Shown: positions 22,758 through 30,892, numbered from the stretch's first letter. The stretch is DNA of 35,252 bases from CAYRKQ01 sp964424985 (GCA_964424985.1 CAYRKQ010000007.1:1-35252), one strand, 5' to 3'. Notes: generated from the sequence alone by a model not told the origin. Translations and numbers: made by a program.

Positions 22758-24066
22758 CCAAGGAAATAGCGGTAAAAAGTGGTAAGCCAATGGCAATAAT
22801 AACGGGCATGGCCAGTGCTGTGACTATACCACCACCTACAAATGGTTCAAACATTAACTGCTTGTAGCCGAAGCTTTCCATGGCATTCGTTTTATCATCT
22901 GGGTCAACCATGTGTAAAAAGAGAAGGCCCGTAGCGGTCATCCCCATACTCTGCGCGGCATTAACAATGCCGTTTTGAAACCAGTGTTTTTTAAACATAC
23001 GTCGTGCCAACACCGTGAAGCCAAACATAATCCAGAAGATACCAGTGAGTGCCAGTAAGGCAAACACCCACAGATTATTGGCAATGTAATTAAGTGACAT
23101 GGTCGCCACGGCGCTGGCAATAAGCACACTCAGGGCAATTGAGCTGAGTAGCTCTACCAGCGGGCGCGAGGTACTAAAACCCAGTCGTGACCACAGGGCT
23201 TGGGCTAACATACCGCCAAACATACAAAACGGGAAGAACGGTATGTATCTAAGGGCGTGCACGCCGTCATTCGCCCCCCAGGTACGGATTTCAATCTGCA
23301 CCAGGCTCTGATAAATAAGCCAACCAAAAAATACACTAATGGCAATTAAAATGAGATGTGTTAGCACCTTTCTTGGTGTAAGATGATCGCGCAGTTTAAT
23401 GCCTTTTTTGTTCAGTTCATAGACAATTCGGCGATGATATATTCGCTCGCGCAGCCCAGCCTTATAAACCGTTTTTATGTGTCCGCGCCGCCGTCCCCAG
23501 TTCACTAAAATAATGCCGCTAATCAGCGCCGTACACAAGCTGGCCGTGGCCAAACCAACTGCCAGTTCCTGACCCGCCTCAAAGCTGAGTTTTTCAAACA
23601 CCGGCGTCATACCTGAAACGGTACCATGGCCGCCCTCAAAGCTCATCTCAATTAAAGCAGCGGTGATGTCGCGGACTTTAAACAAAGGTATTAGTATAAA
23701 CAGCGTCAGCAAACCTCCAAGAGCATACTGCCCCCAGGCAAGCATCTGGCCAAAAGCCACTTGCGGTCCGGCCAACTTCCACATTTTACGAGCTGGCGAA
23801 ATAGGCCGAGCTAAAAACAAGCAGGCAAAGACGACGTTAATAAGATGCTTGGGAAGCGTGTGCCAAAATGCATAAAAGGCAGGATCTATCTGCCACTCTG
23901 GAAAGTACTGCCCCGCCACCTGCGGACTGGCCAGTAAAAGCAATAACCCAGCAGCCAGAGAGCCAGGCAAAAATACTTTATTCACCACCGGCAAACGAAC
24001 TGCCAAGTAACCCGCCACCAGGAAGGCGCCCATCACTAAAAGAGCATAGGTTTCAATTGCAAACAT
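22705..24066 (-). CDS. gltS: Sodium/glutamate symporter, GltS family
   Basis: A 453-residue membrane protein with about 12 helices. The motif EGGHGTVSGM (about 145-155) corresponds to the GGHGT signature of the ESS/GltS Na+:glutamate symporters, and a second inverted-repeat half follows a cytoplasmic loop (RRRGHIKTVYKAGLRER). For a host-dependent or nutrient-scavenging bacterium, glutamate uptake fits. Substrate is inferred from family only. TAAAAT ends 6 bases before the ATG. The 3' end overlaps the KefB-type gene by 53 bases in opposite orientation. Confidence 0.85.
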   Translation of the reverse strand: MFAIETYALLVMGAFLVAGYLAVRLPVVNKVFLPGSLAAGLLLLLASPQVAGQYFPEWQIDPAFYAFWHTLPKHLINVVFACLFLARPISPARKMWKLAGPQVAFGQMLAWGQYALGGLLTLFILIPLFKVRDITAALIEMSFEGGHGTVSGMTPVFEKLSFEAGQELAVGLATASLCTALISGIILVNWGRRRGHIKTVYKAGLRERIYHRRIVYELNKKGIKLRDHLTPRKVLTHLILIAISVFFGWLIYQSLVQIEIRTWGANDGVHALRYIPFFPFCMFGGMLAQALWSRLGFSTSRPLVELLSSIALSVLIASAVATMSLNYIANNLWVFALLALTGIFWIMFGFTVLARRMFKKHWFQNGIVNAAQSMGMTATGLLFLHMVDPDDKTNAMESFGYKQLMFEPFVGGGIVTALAMPVIIAIGLPLFTAISLAICLFWMVLGLAYFGRR

Positions 24067-24072
24067 TACCTT

Positions 24073-24078
24073 ATTTTA
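24073..24078 (-). promoter_or_regulatory. -10 box of the GltS gene (leaderless or near-leaderless)
   Basis: TAAAAT on the minus strand ends 6 bases before the ATG at 24066. The intervening AAGGTA could alternatively act as a weak ribosome binding site. Confidence 0.4.
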
Positions 24079-24087
24079 GCATAAGCG

Positions 24088-26022
24088 TTATCTGTAAGCG
24101 CGAGCATACGTTCGCCTGGAAAGATACACCAGCGCACCGCCAACACCACTCAGTGCAACCAGCATAAGTAGTGCCACGTTACTCCCCGTCCCCGCCAACT
24201 CATCTGCTGTGACCGCCAACCCCACTGGATCTTTGATCTTCCCGGTAGCTGGGTCAAGGTCGAGCTGGCCGTTATCAGTAATGGTGTAGGTGAGCCTGAG
24301 GGCTGGTTGGTCTTGATAGGTAGTTTCGGTGATGGTAGCGTTTTGGATATTGAAGTAGGTATTGTCATTGCTGTTGTACTTACGGGCAGTGACTTGGTTC
24401 GGTTTTAGGTCGGTGACAAAGGTTAAAGAAATTTCGTTGTTCTGGGCTTCGGTGTCAAAGCAGAAGTTGACGAGACCAAGCGGGTAGTTGTGGGCTTGGT
24501 CTTGGGTGGTAAGGTCGGATTCTTTACTTGTTGAAGAGCAGGTGAGGGTGGTGCCTTCGGGAGTCTGCAATCTCACTGGCTGGTTAGTTTCAGCGTTAGA
24601 GAGAACCGCAACATTGGTATCCTCACTGCTGCTATTTGGGTCATATACCGCCCGGGCAAAGTTGTTCCAGCCGGTAAGTTTGCCGTCGAGCCATTCGTCA
24701 ATCACATCATCTGTGCCTATATCCCATAGGCTCGGGTTAAACAGATCGTACGTAGCCGCGTCATCTTCAAAGGCATATCCAGGCCCAGCCGTAGCCATGG
24801 CGTAGTTATCCAGCCCAGCAACTGGCGCTTGGTTAGCTGTGAAAGTTAGCGTGACTACCTCTTCTTCACCGGGAGCCAAAGATACTGCTGAGCCTATGTT
24901 ACAACCAATTATCTTGTAGCCTTCACTGGCATGATTTGGCAGCAGCATTTCTACAGTTCCTTCTGGAGGAGGGTTACAGCTATTAGCACCGGAGACACTT
25001 TCAAAATCAAGCCACACTGGGTATATATCTGCTGGATATACTGACTTATTCACCGTCATGTTGCCTGTGTTAGTTATGGTCAATTTGTACTGCACGCTGT
25101 CACCTGTTTCAATTTCGCCCGTGTTCAGCAATGTTTTAGACAGACTAAGGTCAATAACTGGATCCATCCCGGGAAGCAGGGGTTCCAAGCGGCCGATTTT
25201 GTTTTCATCATATAATGTGAACCAGAGGTTGCCGTCGGGGCCGGTGATGATATTATATGCCTCGCCATACGCCGGCGGAAGAGGATATTCAGCGGTAACC
25301 GTGCCAGTGCCGGGGTCAACTTTGGCAATTTGACCATTCTGTTGACCACTCTGAAGCAGCCATAAGTTGCCGTCGGAATCAGTAGTGATATCTCCGCCCG
25401 GTGATACATCGGGATATTCAGTAATGGTGCCCGTATCCGGGTCAACTTTGGCAATGTGGCTAGACCCGCTCACCCATAAGCTGCCGTCGAGGTCGGCGGT
25501 GATACTGTAGAAGTTGTATGGAGCTGGGTATTCGGTAATCGTGCCGGTACTTGGATCAATCTTAGAAATATGATCGCCGTCAGGCTTAGTGAACCAGAGG
25601 TTGCCGTCGGGGCCGGTGGTGATATTATATGCCTTGCCGCCGGGAGTTGGAAACGAATATTCGGTGATGGTGCCACTAGGGGTAATGCGGCCAATCTTGT
25701 TCCCTCCCCACTGTGTGAACCAGAGGTTGCCATCAGGGCCATTGGTGATGCCTCCTGGCTCGCTGTCCTCTGTTGGAATATCATATTCAGTAATATCCCC
25801 AGTACTTGGGTTGATTTTACCAATTTTATTAGCTGCATACTCTGTAAACCAGAGGTTACCATCGGAGCCGGTGGTGATATCAAACGGACTGCTCTCTGGA
25901 GTTGGTGTATTATATGCGGTAATACCTCCAGGAACTGCCTGGGCTAGATGAGCTGGAATAATTGACAGTAGTAATGCTAGCGTGGCAGTGAGAACTGTTA
26001 GTGTTTTAACTAAGTGTTTCAT
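24088..26022 (-). CDS. LAxTG-anchored surface protein with Vgb-like beta-propeller
   Basis: A 644-residue exported protein with a signal peptide (1-29, ending AQA). Six to seven virginiamycin-B-lyase-type propeller blades follow (about 35-280; repeat core GPDGNLWFT...NKIGKI...G.ITEY). A DUF11/CARDB-like beta domain covers about 290-405. A choice-of-anchor-U-like domain covers about 470-605 (TFVTDLKPNQVTARKYN, LTYTITDNGQLDLDPATG). The sorting signal LAGTG (609-613) is followed by a membrane span and Arg-rich tail. Antibiotic lyase activity is unlikely; propellers of this sort are mostly binding modules. A GGAG site precedes the ATG. The promoter has a G8 spacer. Confidence 0.85.
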   Translation of the reverse strand: MKHLVKTLTVLTATLALLLSIIPAHLAQAVPGGITAYNTPTPESSPFDITTGSDGNLWFTEYAANKIGKINPSTGDITEYDIPTEDSEPGGITNGPDGNLWFTQWGGNKIGRITPSGTITEYSFPTPGGKAYNITTGPDGNLWFTKPDGDHISKIDPSTGTITEYPAPYNFYSITADLDGSLWVSGSSHIAKVDPDTGTITEYPDVSPGGDITTDSDGNLWLLQSGQQNGQIAKVDPGTGTVTAEYPLPPAYGEAYNIITGPDGNLWFTLYDENKIGRLEPLLPGMDPVIDLSLSKTLLNTGEIETGDSVQYKLTITNTGNMTVNKSVYPADIYPVWLDFESVSGANSCNPPPEGTVEMLLPNHASEGYKIIGCNIGSAVSLAPGEEEVVTLTFTANQAPVAGLDNYAMATAGPGYAFEDDAATYDLFNPSLWDIGTDDVIDEWLDGKLTGWNNFARAVYDPNSSSEDTNVAVLSNAETNQPVRLQTPEGTTLTCSSTSKESDLTTQDQAHNYPLGLVNFCFDTEAQNNEISLTFVTDLKPNQVTARKYNSNDNTYFNIQNATITETTYQDQPALRLTYTITDNGQLDLDPATGKIKDPVGLAVTADELAGTGSNVALLMLVALSGVGGALVYLSRRTYARAYR

Positions 26023-26054
26023 TTTTCTCCTTCAATTCAACTGGTACGGGAATT

Positions 26055-26099
26055 GTTGTGGTAATGCTTATAAGTTTACCCCCCCCTAAGGATTCGCAA
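26055..26099 (-). promoter_or_regulatory. Promoter with G8 tract in spacer (candidate phase-variable)
   Basis: On the minus strand TTGCGA (26094-26099) and TAAACT (26073-26078) are separated by 15 bp ending in eight G. This is two bases short of the ideal 17, which the sister promoter at 6775-6803 has. The block 26055-26078 matches that promoter in 23 of 24 positions. Confidence 0.55.
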
Positions 26100-26170
26100 G
26101 CCTTGACAAAGCTTATGGTTATTGGTATACTTGATTTATTGCTTGTATTCCTATGGGGGAAATTTCGAGG

Positions 26171-26776
26171 TTATAGTGGTTGGTAGAGTTCGTGGTCTTT
26201 AATGTAGCTTGTAACTTTAGGGATTTCGTCTGGGGGCTGGTTATTTGTCTTGATGGCTTCGCGAACGTTAGATGAGCTAGCGTATGATTTTTTATGGTTT
26301 ACCACGACAGCCTTCAAATCAAACCCTTGCTGCTTTAATTGGTCAATTTTCTGGCTCAGCCACTCATTGGTGTGATCGTTCTTCATCGCCACCACGAAAC
26401 CGGCGTAGCTTGAACTATGAACAATATCTCTCCATTCATGGAGGTGTTCAAAAATATCTGAGCCGACCAAAAACCAAACTTCATGCTCCTTGCCGTAATG
26501 CTTGCTGGCAACAACCAGCATATCTTGCATGGTATGTTGGTGAGCCAGCTGGTTAGCAAACTCGTAGTTATGATCGATATTATCAATCTTTTCTGCTGCT
26601 CGCTCGATCATCGCCTGGCGGTGATCCCAGCTGGCGTGCGGTTTTTTTCGGTACGGCTCTTTTTCCGCCACAATAATTACTTTTTCAAACCCCGCCTGCG
26701 TGAGCGCCGCTTTAGCAAACTCAATATGCCCTTCATGAATGGGGTCAAAGGTACCCGCGTAAATTCCTATCTTCAT
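26171..26776 (-). CDS. nadD: Nicotinate-nucleotide adenylyltransferase
   Basis: A 201-residue nucleotidyltransferase forming deamido-NAD from nicotinate mononucleotide and ATP. AGTFDPIHEGH (about 7-17) contains the HxGH catalytic motif, and SSSNVREAI (about 167-175) is the SxTxxR-type phosphate-binding motif. The PYRKKPHASWDHRQAM stretch is typical of NadD. Its ATG overlaps the stop of the cyclo-ligase gene by 4 bases, so the two are translationally coupled. A pantetheine-phosphate adenylyltransferase is less likely given the length (about 160 for CoaD). Confidence 0.87.
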   Translation of the reverse strand: MKIGIYAGTFDPIHEGHIEFAKAALTQAGFEKVIIVAEKEPYRKKPHASWDHRQAMIERAAEKIDNIDHNYEFANQLAHQHTMQDMLVVASKHYGKEHEVWFLVGSDIFEHLHEWRDIVHSSSYAGFVVAMKNDHTNEWLSQKIDQLKQQGFDLKAVVVNHKKSYASSSNVREAIKTNNQPPDEIPKVTSYIKDHELYQPL

Positions 26777-27345
26777 ATACGCCCAGTATGAATGATTTTG
26801 CGTTCAGTCACAATTACATCAAGTTGCTGGTCGTCTTTAGTATGAGGAATCTCGTCATATAAAAATTCACCGTACACCAGGCCAATTCTTACGGCTTTTT
26901 TGTGGTTAGCCAAAAACCAGTCGTACCAACCACTGCCGTAGCCCAAACGATTCCCTTGTACGTCTGCCGCCAGACACGGAACTATCACCACGTCGGGTGT
27001 ACAATCTTTCTCAACTTTTGTTTGCGGCAAGGGAATGCCGTACCTGCCTATACCATAGGTGGTGTCCTCTCGCACCAAGCAAAACCCATCTTCCGACTCG
27101 TCTTCAGGTAAATATGACGTCCACACCTCATGCCCCGCCTCAAGTAGCCACTTCACAACTGGCCACGTATCAATTTCATTCTTCCTGGCAATTGGTAAAT
27201 AGACATGAACTATTTTTTTTGATTCCAGGAGTTTTACATTCTTGAGTTTATCAAGAATACGCAGGCTCACACTCTGAACAGTTTGCCCTCCGTAAATGGA
27301 ACGTTTTTCAGTTACTATTTTTCGTAAGCGAGACTTTATATACAT
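26773..27345 (-). CDS. 5-formyltetrahydrofolate cyclo-ligase
   Basis: A 190-residue enzyme converting 5-formyl-THF to 5,10-methenyl-THF with ATP. The N-terminal basic helix (SRLRKIVTEKR) is as in the family. VHVYLPIARKNEIDTWPVV holds the substrate segment. NRLGYGSGWYDWFL is the phosphate/folate-binding signature (RlGyGgGyYDrfL). The IPHTKDDQQLDVIVTE end is also typical. It starts 13 bases after the 485-residue zinc-ribbon gene and overlaps nadD by 4, so it may be read from the riboswitch-controlled transcript. Confidence 0.9.
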   Translation of the reverse strand: MYIKSRLRKIVTEKRSIYGGQTVQSVSLRILDKLKNVKLLESKKIVHVYLPIARKNEIDTWPVVKWLLEAGHEVWTSYLPEDESEDGFCLVREDTTYGIGRYGIPLPQTKVEKDCTPDVVIVPCLAADVQGNRLGYGSGWYDWFLANHKKAVRIGLVYGEFLYDEIPHTKDDQQLDVIVTERKIIHTGRI

Positions 27346-27358
27346 ATATCAGCGCCTA

Positions 27359-28816
27359 TTATTTGCACATTACATCAGCTCCGCATTTTTGACACTTTGG
27401 TATCAGCTTGTCTTTCGGGCGTACATTTGTGCAGCCTTTTTTCGGGCATTTGAAGTATCTTGAACCATACTTATCATCTGGTAAATTCCCTTTACCACCA
27501 AAGACATCTTGCTGCTCTGCTCCCCTTTCATTGATGCCATCCTGGGAAAGAAGGTTTTCATTATTACCGACTCCTGAACACCCACCATAGGTTCGCTTTG
27601 CCTGGGTGCCCGACGTAATGTTCTCTGTTACTTGTCGAAGAAGTTCTTGTTCATAGATGGGAATGTGCATAGCCACGGAGTTCAATGTGCTGGCTACTCG
27701 ATCGGTGGCGGCTGTTGATGTTTGTTCTACGCGAGTTACATATGAAGGGATATATTTGCGAACTTCTTCGACGAATGCAAAGCGGATTCTTTCTTCAAGG
27801 AATATGGTGTCCTGCTCAGTTGGCACTAAACCATTTGAGACGCGAAGGAGACTGTGCATTTCTTCTGGTGAGTGTCGCACAGATGTTTGCATAATTGATG
27901 TAGCTAATTGCTGAATGCGTGTGTCAGGCACATTTTGCTCATGTGAATAAGCAAGTGGAGCAATAAATTCATTAAAGTAGCGTTTTGCCAGACCTTGATG
28001 ATCACGAATTATGTCAGTAACAGAGACTTTGGTTGAAGAATCACCAATACTGTCTCTATACCTTCTTATAAATTCATCGCCAAACCTCATCGCCTCATCG
28101 TCGCTTACGGAGCGTCTGAGGCCATGCTTTATCCACCTGCTATCGGTTTCAGTTTCAGGTATGTCTACGCCATCTTCAGCTTGTAAGTGACGTAGCATAT
28201 CTTTGTCGCTGTCTTTAATTGAATAGGCGCCAGCGAGAATTTGGCCGTTAGACGAATGGTAGTACACCTGCAATACTGCCATACCCTCTCGATACCCTCT
28301 TATTCTCCAGTAATCAGGATTTGTTTGCAGTGCATCTTTTGGGTCCATGCAGACCACAGCATACATCTCACCTTCTTTGAGACTATCAACTATCTGGGCT
28401 ACTTCGACATCACCGTCGTCACGCTCAGCCTGAATGACCATTTCTGGCTCATCTATTGCCGCTTGAAGTGATGCTCTGCGCCCCGCCTGTACCATGTCGA
28501 CAATTGTGCGCCCTTTTGAATCGACAGCATGGCCGTTTATACGCTTGTATGGCCTCATTGGATTAAAAACAAGACGATCTCCGTACTCGGCGTCCGTCGC
28601 CAAGTTTTCACCAGCTGCTGTCGTGAAATCTTGCCAGGCCTCTTGGGCATCCTCGTGATCTGATACATCTTTGCCAGCCTCGAGCGCAATACTGCCCAAA
28701 TACTTAAGTGCTCTCAGGGAACGTGCATACATTTCTGGGGCTGGAGAAAGTATATCAGAATCGAGCGGTCGTTCGACCGTCTCGCCCACCTCGCGAATTA
28801 CCCCTATTGCCTCCAA
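27359..28816 (-). CDS. Zinc-ribbon protein of unknown function under riboswitch control
   Basis: A 485-residue soluble protein I cannot assign. There is no signal peptide or membrane helix. The middle (about 150-215) looks alpha/beta (MYAVVCMDPKDAL, MAVLQVYYHSSNG, ILAGAYSIKDSDKDM). A helical region follows (about 215-400). The C-terminal zinc ribbon (CPKKGC...CQKCGADVMC) has its first cysteine near residue 456. The likely start is TTG 28816, with AGGAG 8 bases upstream located in the 3' arm of the terminator hairpin, so translation is also masked when that hairpin forms. The 5' leader holds a predicted cobalamin riboswitch. Downstream genes are folate and NAD cofactor enzymes. An ATG at 28732 is an alternative start. 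Confidence 0.8.
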   Translation of the reverse strand: MEAIGVIREVGETVERPLDSDILSPAPEMYARSLRALKYLGSIALEAGKDVSDHEDAQEAWQDFTTAAGENLATDAEYGDRLVFNPMRPYKRINGHAVDSKGRTIVDMVQAGRRASLQAAIDEPEMVIQAERDDGDVEVAQIVDSLKEGEMYAVVCMDPKDALQTNPDYWRIRGYREGMAVLQVYYHSSNGQILAGAYSIKDSDKDMLRHLQAEDGVDIPETETDSRWIKHGLRRSVSDDEAMRFGDEFIRRYRDSIGDSSTKVSVTDIIRDHQGLAKRYFNEFIAPLAYSHEQNVPDTRIQQLATSIMQTSVRHSPEEMHSLLRVSNGLVPTEQDTIFLEERIRFAFVEEVRKYIPSYVTRVEQTSTAATDRVASTLNSVAMHIPIYEQELLRQVTENITSGTQAKRTYGGCSGVGNNENLLSQDGINERGAEQQDVFGGKGNLPDDKYGSRYFKCPKKGCTNVRPKDKLIPKCQKCGADVMCK

Positions 28817-28820
28817 AATA

Positions 28821-28860
28821 AAAACTCCTGTTTTTGGTGTTAAACCGAGACAGGAGTTTT
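28821..28860 (-). terminator. Switchable terminator / ribosome-site sequestering hairpin
   Basis: On the minus strand AAAACTCCTGT (28850-28860) pairs with ACAGGAGTTTT (28821-28831) in an 11-bp stem with an 18-base loop, followed by TATTTT. The 3' arm contains AGGAG, 8 bases before the TTG start. The 5' arm can instead pair with 28912-28923 upstream, making an antiterminator. Confidence 0.75.
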
Positions 28861-28911
28861 AGTTAACAATAAACCCTTGAAACAACTGATGAATTGCTTC
28901 GTATAAACATT

Positions 28912-29082
28912 ACTCCTGCTCGGAAGACTCACTTTGATTGTAGCGTGTATCGGGCTCTCACCCCGCAATATGCGGGGAACCGTTGCGGCACAGCGCCGGA
29001 GTAGAAAATGTATTCATACCGGACTTCCACCTACAGGTGAGTACAAATTGTTAACACTTTTAATTGTACGCCCCTCGCACGC
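28912..29082 (-). promoter_or_regulatory. Predicted cobalamin riboswitch with antiterminator
   Basis: The minus strand shows the B12-aptamer core in order: GGTGGAAGTCC, then GCTGTGCCGCAACGGT (close to E. coli btuB GCTGACGCGCAGCGGT), a CCCCGC/GCGGGG hairpin, and AGCCCGATAC (compare AGCCCGAAGAC). A closing stem GCGTG/CACGC joins 29078-29082 with 28943-28947. Downstream, CCGAGCAGGAGT (28912-28923) can pair with the 5' arm of the terminator (28845-28857) with one bulge. The insertion between the first two core boxes is longer than in common examples. A covariance-model search would settle the class. Confidence 0.68.
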
Positions 29083-29124
29083 CGCATGCAAGCTGATCTT
29101 GCCTCAATTGAGCTTTCCTAGCTT

Positions 29125-29192
29125 GTCATCCTGAATTTATTTCAGGATCTACTAATAAACTGTATTGGATCCTGAAACAAGTTCAGGATGAC
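29125..29192. repeat. GTCAT...ATGAC palindromic repeat, copy 3
   Basis: 25-base arms, 29125-29149 and 29168-29192, begin GTCATCCTGAA and end TTCAGGATGAC. They are near-perfect reverse complements around an 18-base loop. The repeat sits between the riboswitch and the divergent small membrane-protein gene. Confidence 0.85.
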
Positions 29193-29223
29193 GCAGAGGG
29201 TTCGGCGTTCAGGTACCAAAGAC

Positions 29224-29253
29224 TTGAGATAAGCATAATACTTATGCTAAAGT
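29224..29253 (+). promoter_or_regulatory. Leaderless promoter with internal palindrome
   Basis: TTGAGA (29224-29229), an 18-bp spacer and TAAAGT (29248-29253) are followed after 6 bases by the ATG at 29260. A perfect inverted repeat AGCATAA/TTATGCT (29232-29248) fills the spacer and may be an operator. Confidence 0.5.
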
Positions 29254-29259
29254 ACAGAT

Positions 29260-29598
29260 ATGGTAAAAAAGAAGACGAATAAACGGTTTACTCAAAAGGT
29301 TCATAAAGTTGTAAAAAGTGATCTCTTTACAAGCGTGGCAATTGCCTCACTGCTGCTTAATATATTCTTTGTAGTAGGTCTTGTGGTACTCACCAATCCT
29401 GATACATACAACCGTGAAGTATACGAAAATGTGCGAGCTCGTTACTGTAAAAACATAGATGGCCTAGTAGACGACGCTGAAGAAACCGGTAACGGCGCAC
29501 AAGTACTTGCCCAGTGGAAAATCACCTGCGTTTCTAAAGAGTTCCTCCCTTATTACAAAGAAGCGCTTAAAAAATTCAACGCTGCCTCAAACGATTAG
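29260..29598 (+). CDS. Small single-pass membrane protein
   Basis: A 112-residue protein: Lys-rich cytoplasmic N-terminus, one membrane helix (about 25-45, VAIASLLLNIFFVVGLVVL) and an extracytoplasmic domain with two cysteines (RYCKN, ITCVS). The cysteines could form a disulfide made by the DsbA-like enzyme. No family recognised. It has a probable leaderless promoter with a palindrome. Its stop overlaps that of the convergent iron-permease-like gene by 4 bases. Confidence 0.7.
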   Translation: MVKKKTNKRFTQKVHKVVKSDLFTSVAIASLLLNIFFVVGLVVLTNPDTYNREVYENVRARYCKNIDGLVDDAEETGNGAQVLAQWKITCVSKEFLPYYKEALKKFNAASND

Positions 29599-30053
29599 TT
29601 TTTTGAAGCTTTCTTCTGCAGTTTTTCGTGAATTACCTTAAACTCATCTTGTAGTTGATCTAGTTCGGCGTCGGTTAAATCTTCAATGTCAACAAATTCT
29701 GTCCTGGCGTCTTTACTGGTGTTAATCAGCTCATCTAATTTTAGCTGCATGGCGCGGCCATCTCTATTTTGAGAATTTTGAATAATAAACACCATCAAGA
29801 AAGTGACAATAGTAGTGCCGGTGTTGATAACAAGCTGCCAGGTATTTGAAAAGTTAAACAGTGGCCCCGAAACCGCCCACACCACTACGAGGAACACTGC
29901 CAGACAAAAAGCAATCGGTGAACCAACTTTATTCGAAACGTTTGAAGAAATTTTATGAAATGTATCGGAGTGCGGCTTTGAAGACCCATCAGCCTGGTGA
30001 CGTACCACCATTACTTTTAATTTACCGTTGATTGTTTTAAATGGTTGTTGCAT
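29595..30053 (-). CDS. Low-affinity iron permease family membrane protein
   Basis: A 152-residue protein with two membrane helices (about 48-67, FCLAVFLVVVWAVSGPLF, and 75-95, LVINTGTTIVTFLMVFIIQN). The motifs WAVSGP and FLMVFIIQNSQNRDGRAMQLKLDELI are characteristic of the low-affinity iron permease family. The acidic cytoplasmic tail (about 115-150) is helical. Family naming comes from a yeast transporter; actual metal transport by short bacterial members is unproven. CATAAT ends 7 bases before the ATG, and no ribosome binding site is seen. Confidence 0.85.
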   Translation of the reverse strand: MQQPFKTINGKLKVMVVRHQADGSSKPHSDTFHKISSNVSNKVGSPIAFCLAVFLVVVWAVSGPLFNFSNTWQLVINTGTTIVTFLMVFIIQNSQNRDGRAMQLKLDELINTSKDARTEFVDIEDLTDAELDQLQDEFKVIHEKLQKKASKN

Positions 30054-30060
30054 AAGCTTT

Positions 30061-30066
30061 ATTATG
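30061..30066 (-). promoter_or_regulatory. -10 box of the iron-permease-like gene (leaderless)
   Basis: CATAAT on the minus strand ends 7 bases before the ATG at 30053. Confidence 0.4.
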
Positions 30067-30114
30067 CCACACTTGCGTAAGCTTAGTCTAACCCGACTCT
30101 TAAAACCCGTGCAG

Positions 30115-30179
30115 CGTCATCCCAGCGAAGGCTGGGATCCAGCAAATAGAACTAGATTCCTGCCTTCGCAGGAATGACG
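30115..30179. repeat. GTCAT...ATGAC palindromic repeat, copy 4
   Basis: Outer arms CGTCATCCCAGCG... and ...AGGAATGACG are complementary over about 25 bases. Each half also contains its own small hairpin (CCCAGCGAAGGCTGGG and CCTGCCTTCGCAGG), so the element could form a cruciform. It lies between two divergent genes. Confidence 0.85.
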
Positions 30180-30208
30180 AGCAGGGGAATCTGAAAGTCA
30201 GATTAAGC

Positions 30209-30214
30209 TATACT
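30209..30214 (+). promoter_or_regulatory. -10 box of the M23 peptidase gene (leaderless)
   Basis: TATACT ends 6 bases before the GTG at 30221. The -35 region is poor. Confidence 0.45.
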
Positions 30215-30220
30215 TAAAGA

Positions 30221-30865
30221 GTGAAATACCGTCTGAGCGTTATAGTACTGATACTGATGTTAGCTGGCAGCGCTATTGCTCTTTTTTACTATGTACGCGG
30301 CTCAACCCCTCCCCAAGCTACCGCTCCCGCACCAAGCCAGCCAACCGAGAAGAAGCCGGCTACTGCACCTGAGCCCACCTACCATGAGCCGGTTGATAAC
30401 TTTGAGGCACGTATTACTAAAAAGAAGTTTGGCACCTATATTACACCGCAAACATCCCCCGTTCAGCCAGAGCGTTTCAGCGGTTACCACACAGGAGTTG
30501 ACGTAGAATATAGCGATGTAGAATCTGACACCCCGGTCAAAGCTATTGCTGATGGCACAGTACGCTACGCAGGCTACGTTTCAGGGTACGGCGGAGTGCT
30601 TGTTATTGAGCACTTAGTAAATGGAGCGCAGCGAGTAGTACTCTATGGTCACCTAGACCAGACGTCATTGCCTGCCGTGGGCACCAAGATAAAAAAGGGT
30701 GCCCCTGTTGGCACACTCGGCAAAAACACATCGGCTCAGACCGACGGAGAACGTAAACATCTGCACTTTGCCATCTTACAAACAACACAGATTAATTTTG
30801 CCGGTTACGTTTCCAGCACATCAGCACTGTCTACGTGGATAGATCCTCTCACTTTGTATCAGTAA
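30221..30865 (+). CDS. Membrane-anchored M23 metallopeptidase
   Basis: A 214-residue LytM/M23-type peptidoglycan endopeptidase. An N-terminal membrane anchor (about 5-24) is followed by a Pro/Ala-rich linker (28-55) and the M23 fold (about 85-205). Zinc and catalytic residues are visible: HTGVD (H90, D94), YGH (H144) and KHLHF (H180, H182). It would cut peptide cross-links in the wall for growth or for remodelling during attachment. GTG start with TATACT 6 bases upstream. Confidence 0.9.
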   Translation: MKYRLSVIVLILMLAGSAIALFYYVRGSTPPQATAPAPSQPTEKKPATAPEPTYHEPVDNFEARITKKKFGTYITPQTSPVQPERFSGYHTGVDVEYSDVESDTPVKAIADGTVRYAGYVSGYGGVLVIEHLVNGAQRVVLYGHLDQTSLPAVGTKIKKGAPVGTLGKNTSAQTDGERKHLHFAILQTTQINFAGYVSSTSALSTWIDPLTLYQ

Positions 30866-30892
30866 CCTGACCCATGCAGGCTTTGGGTTCAG

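Noticed and set aside
24088..26022. Streptogramin (virginiamycin B) lyase as a resistance gene
   Set aside because: Only the propeller repeat resembles Vgb. The protein is a wall-anchored multi-domain product, so drug inactivation is not supported.
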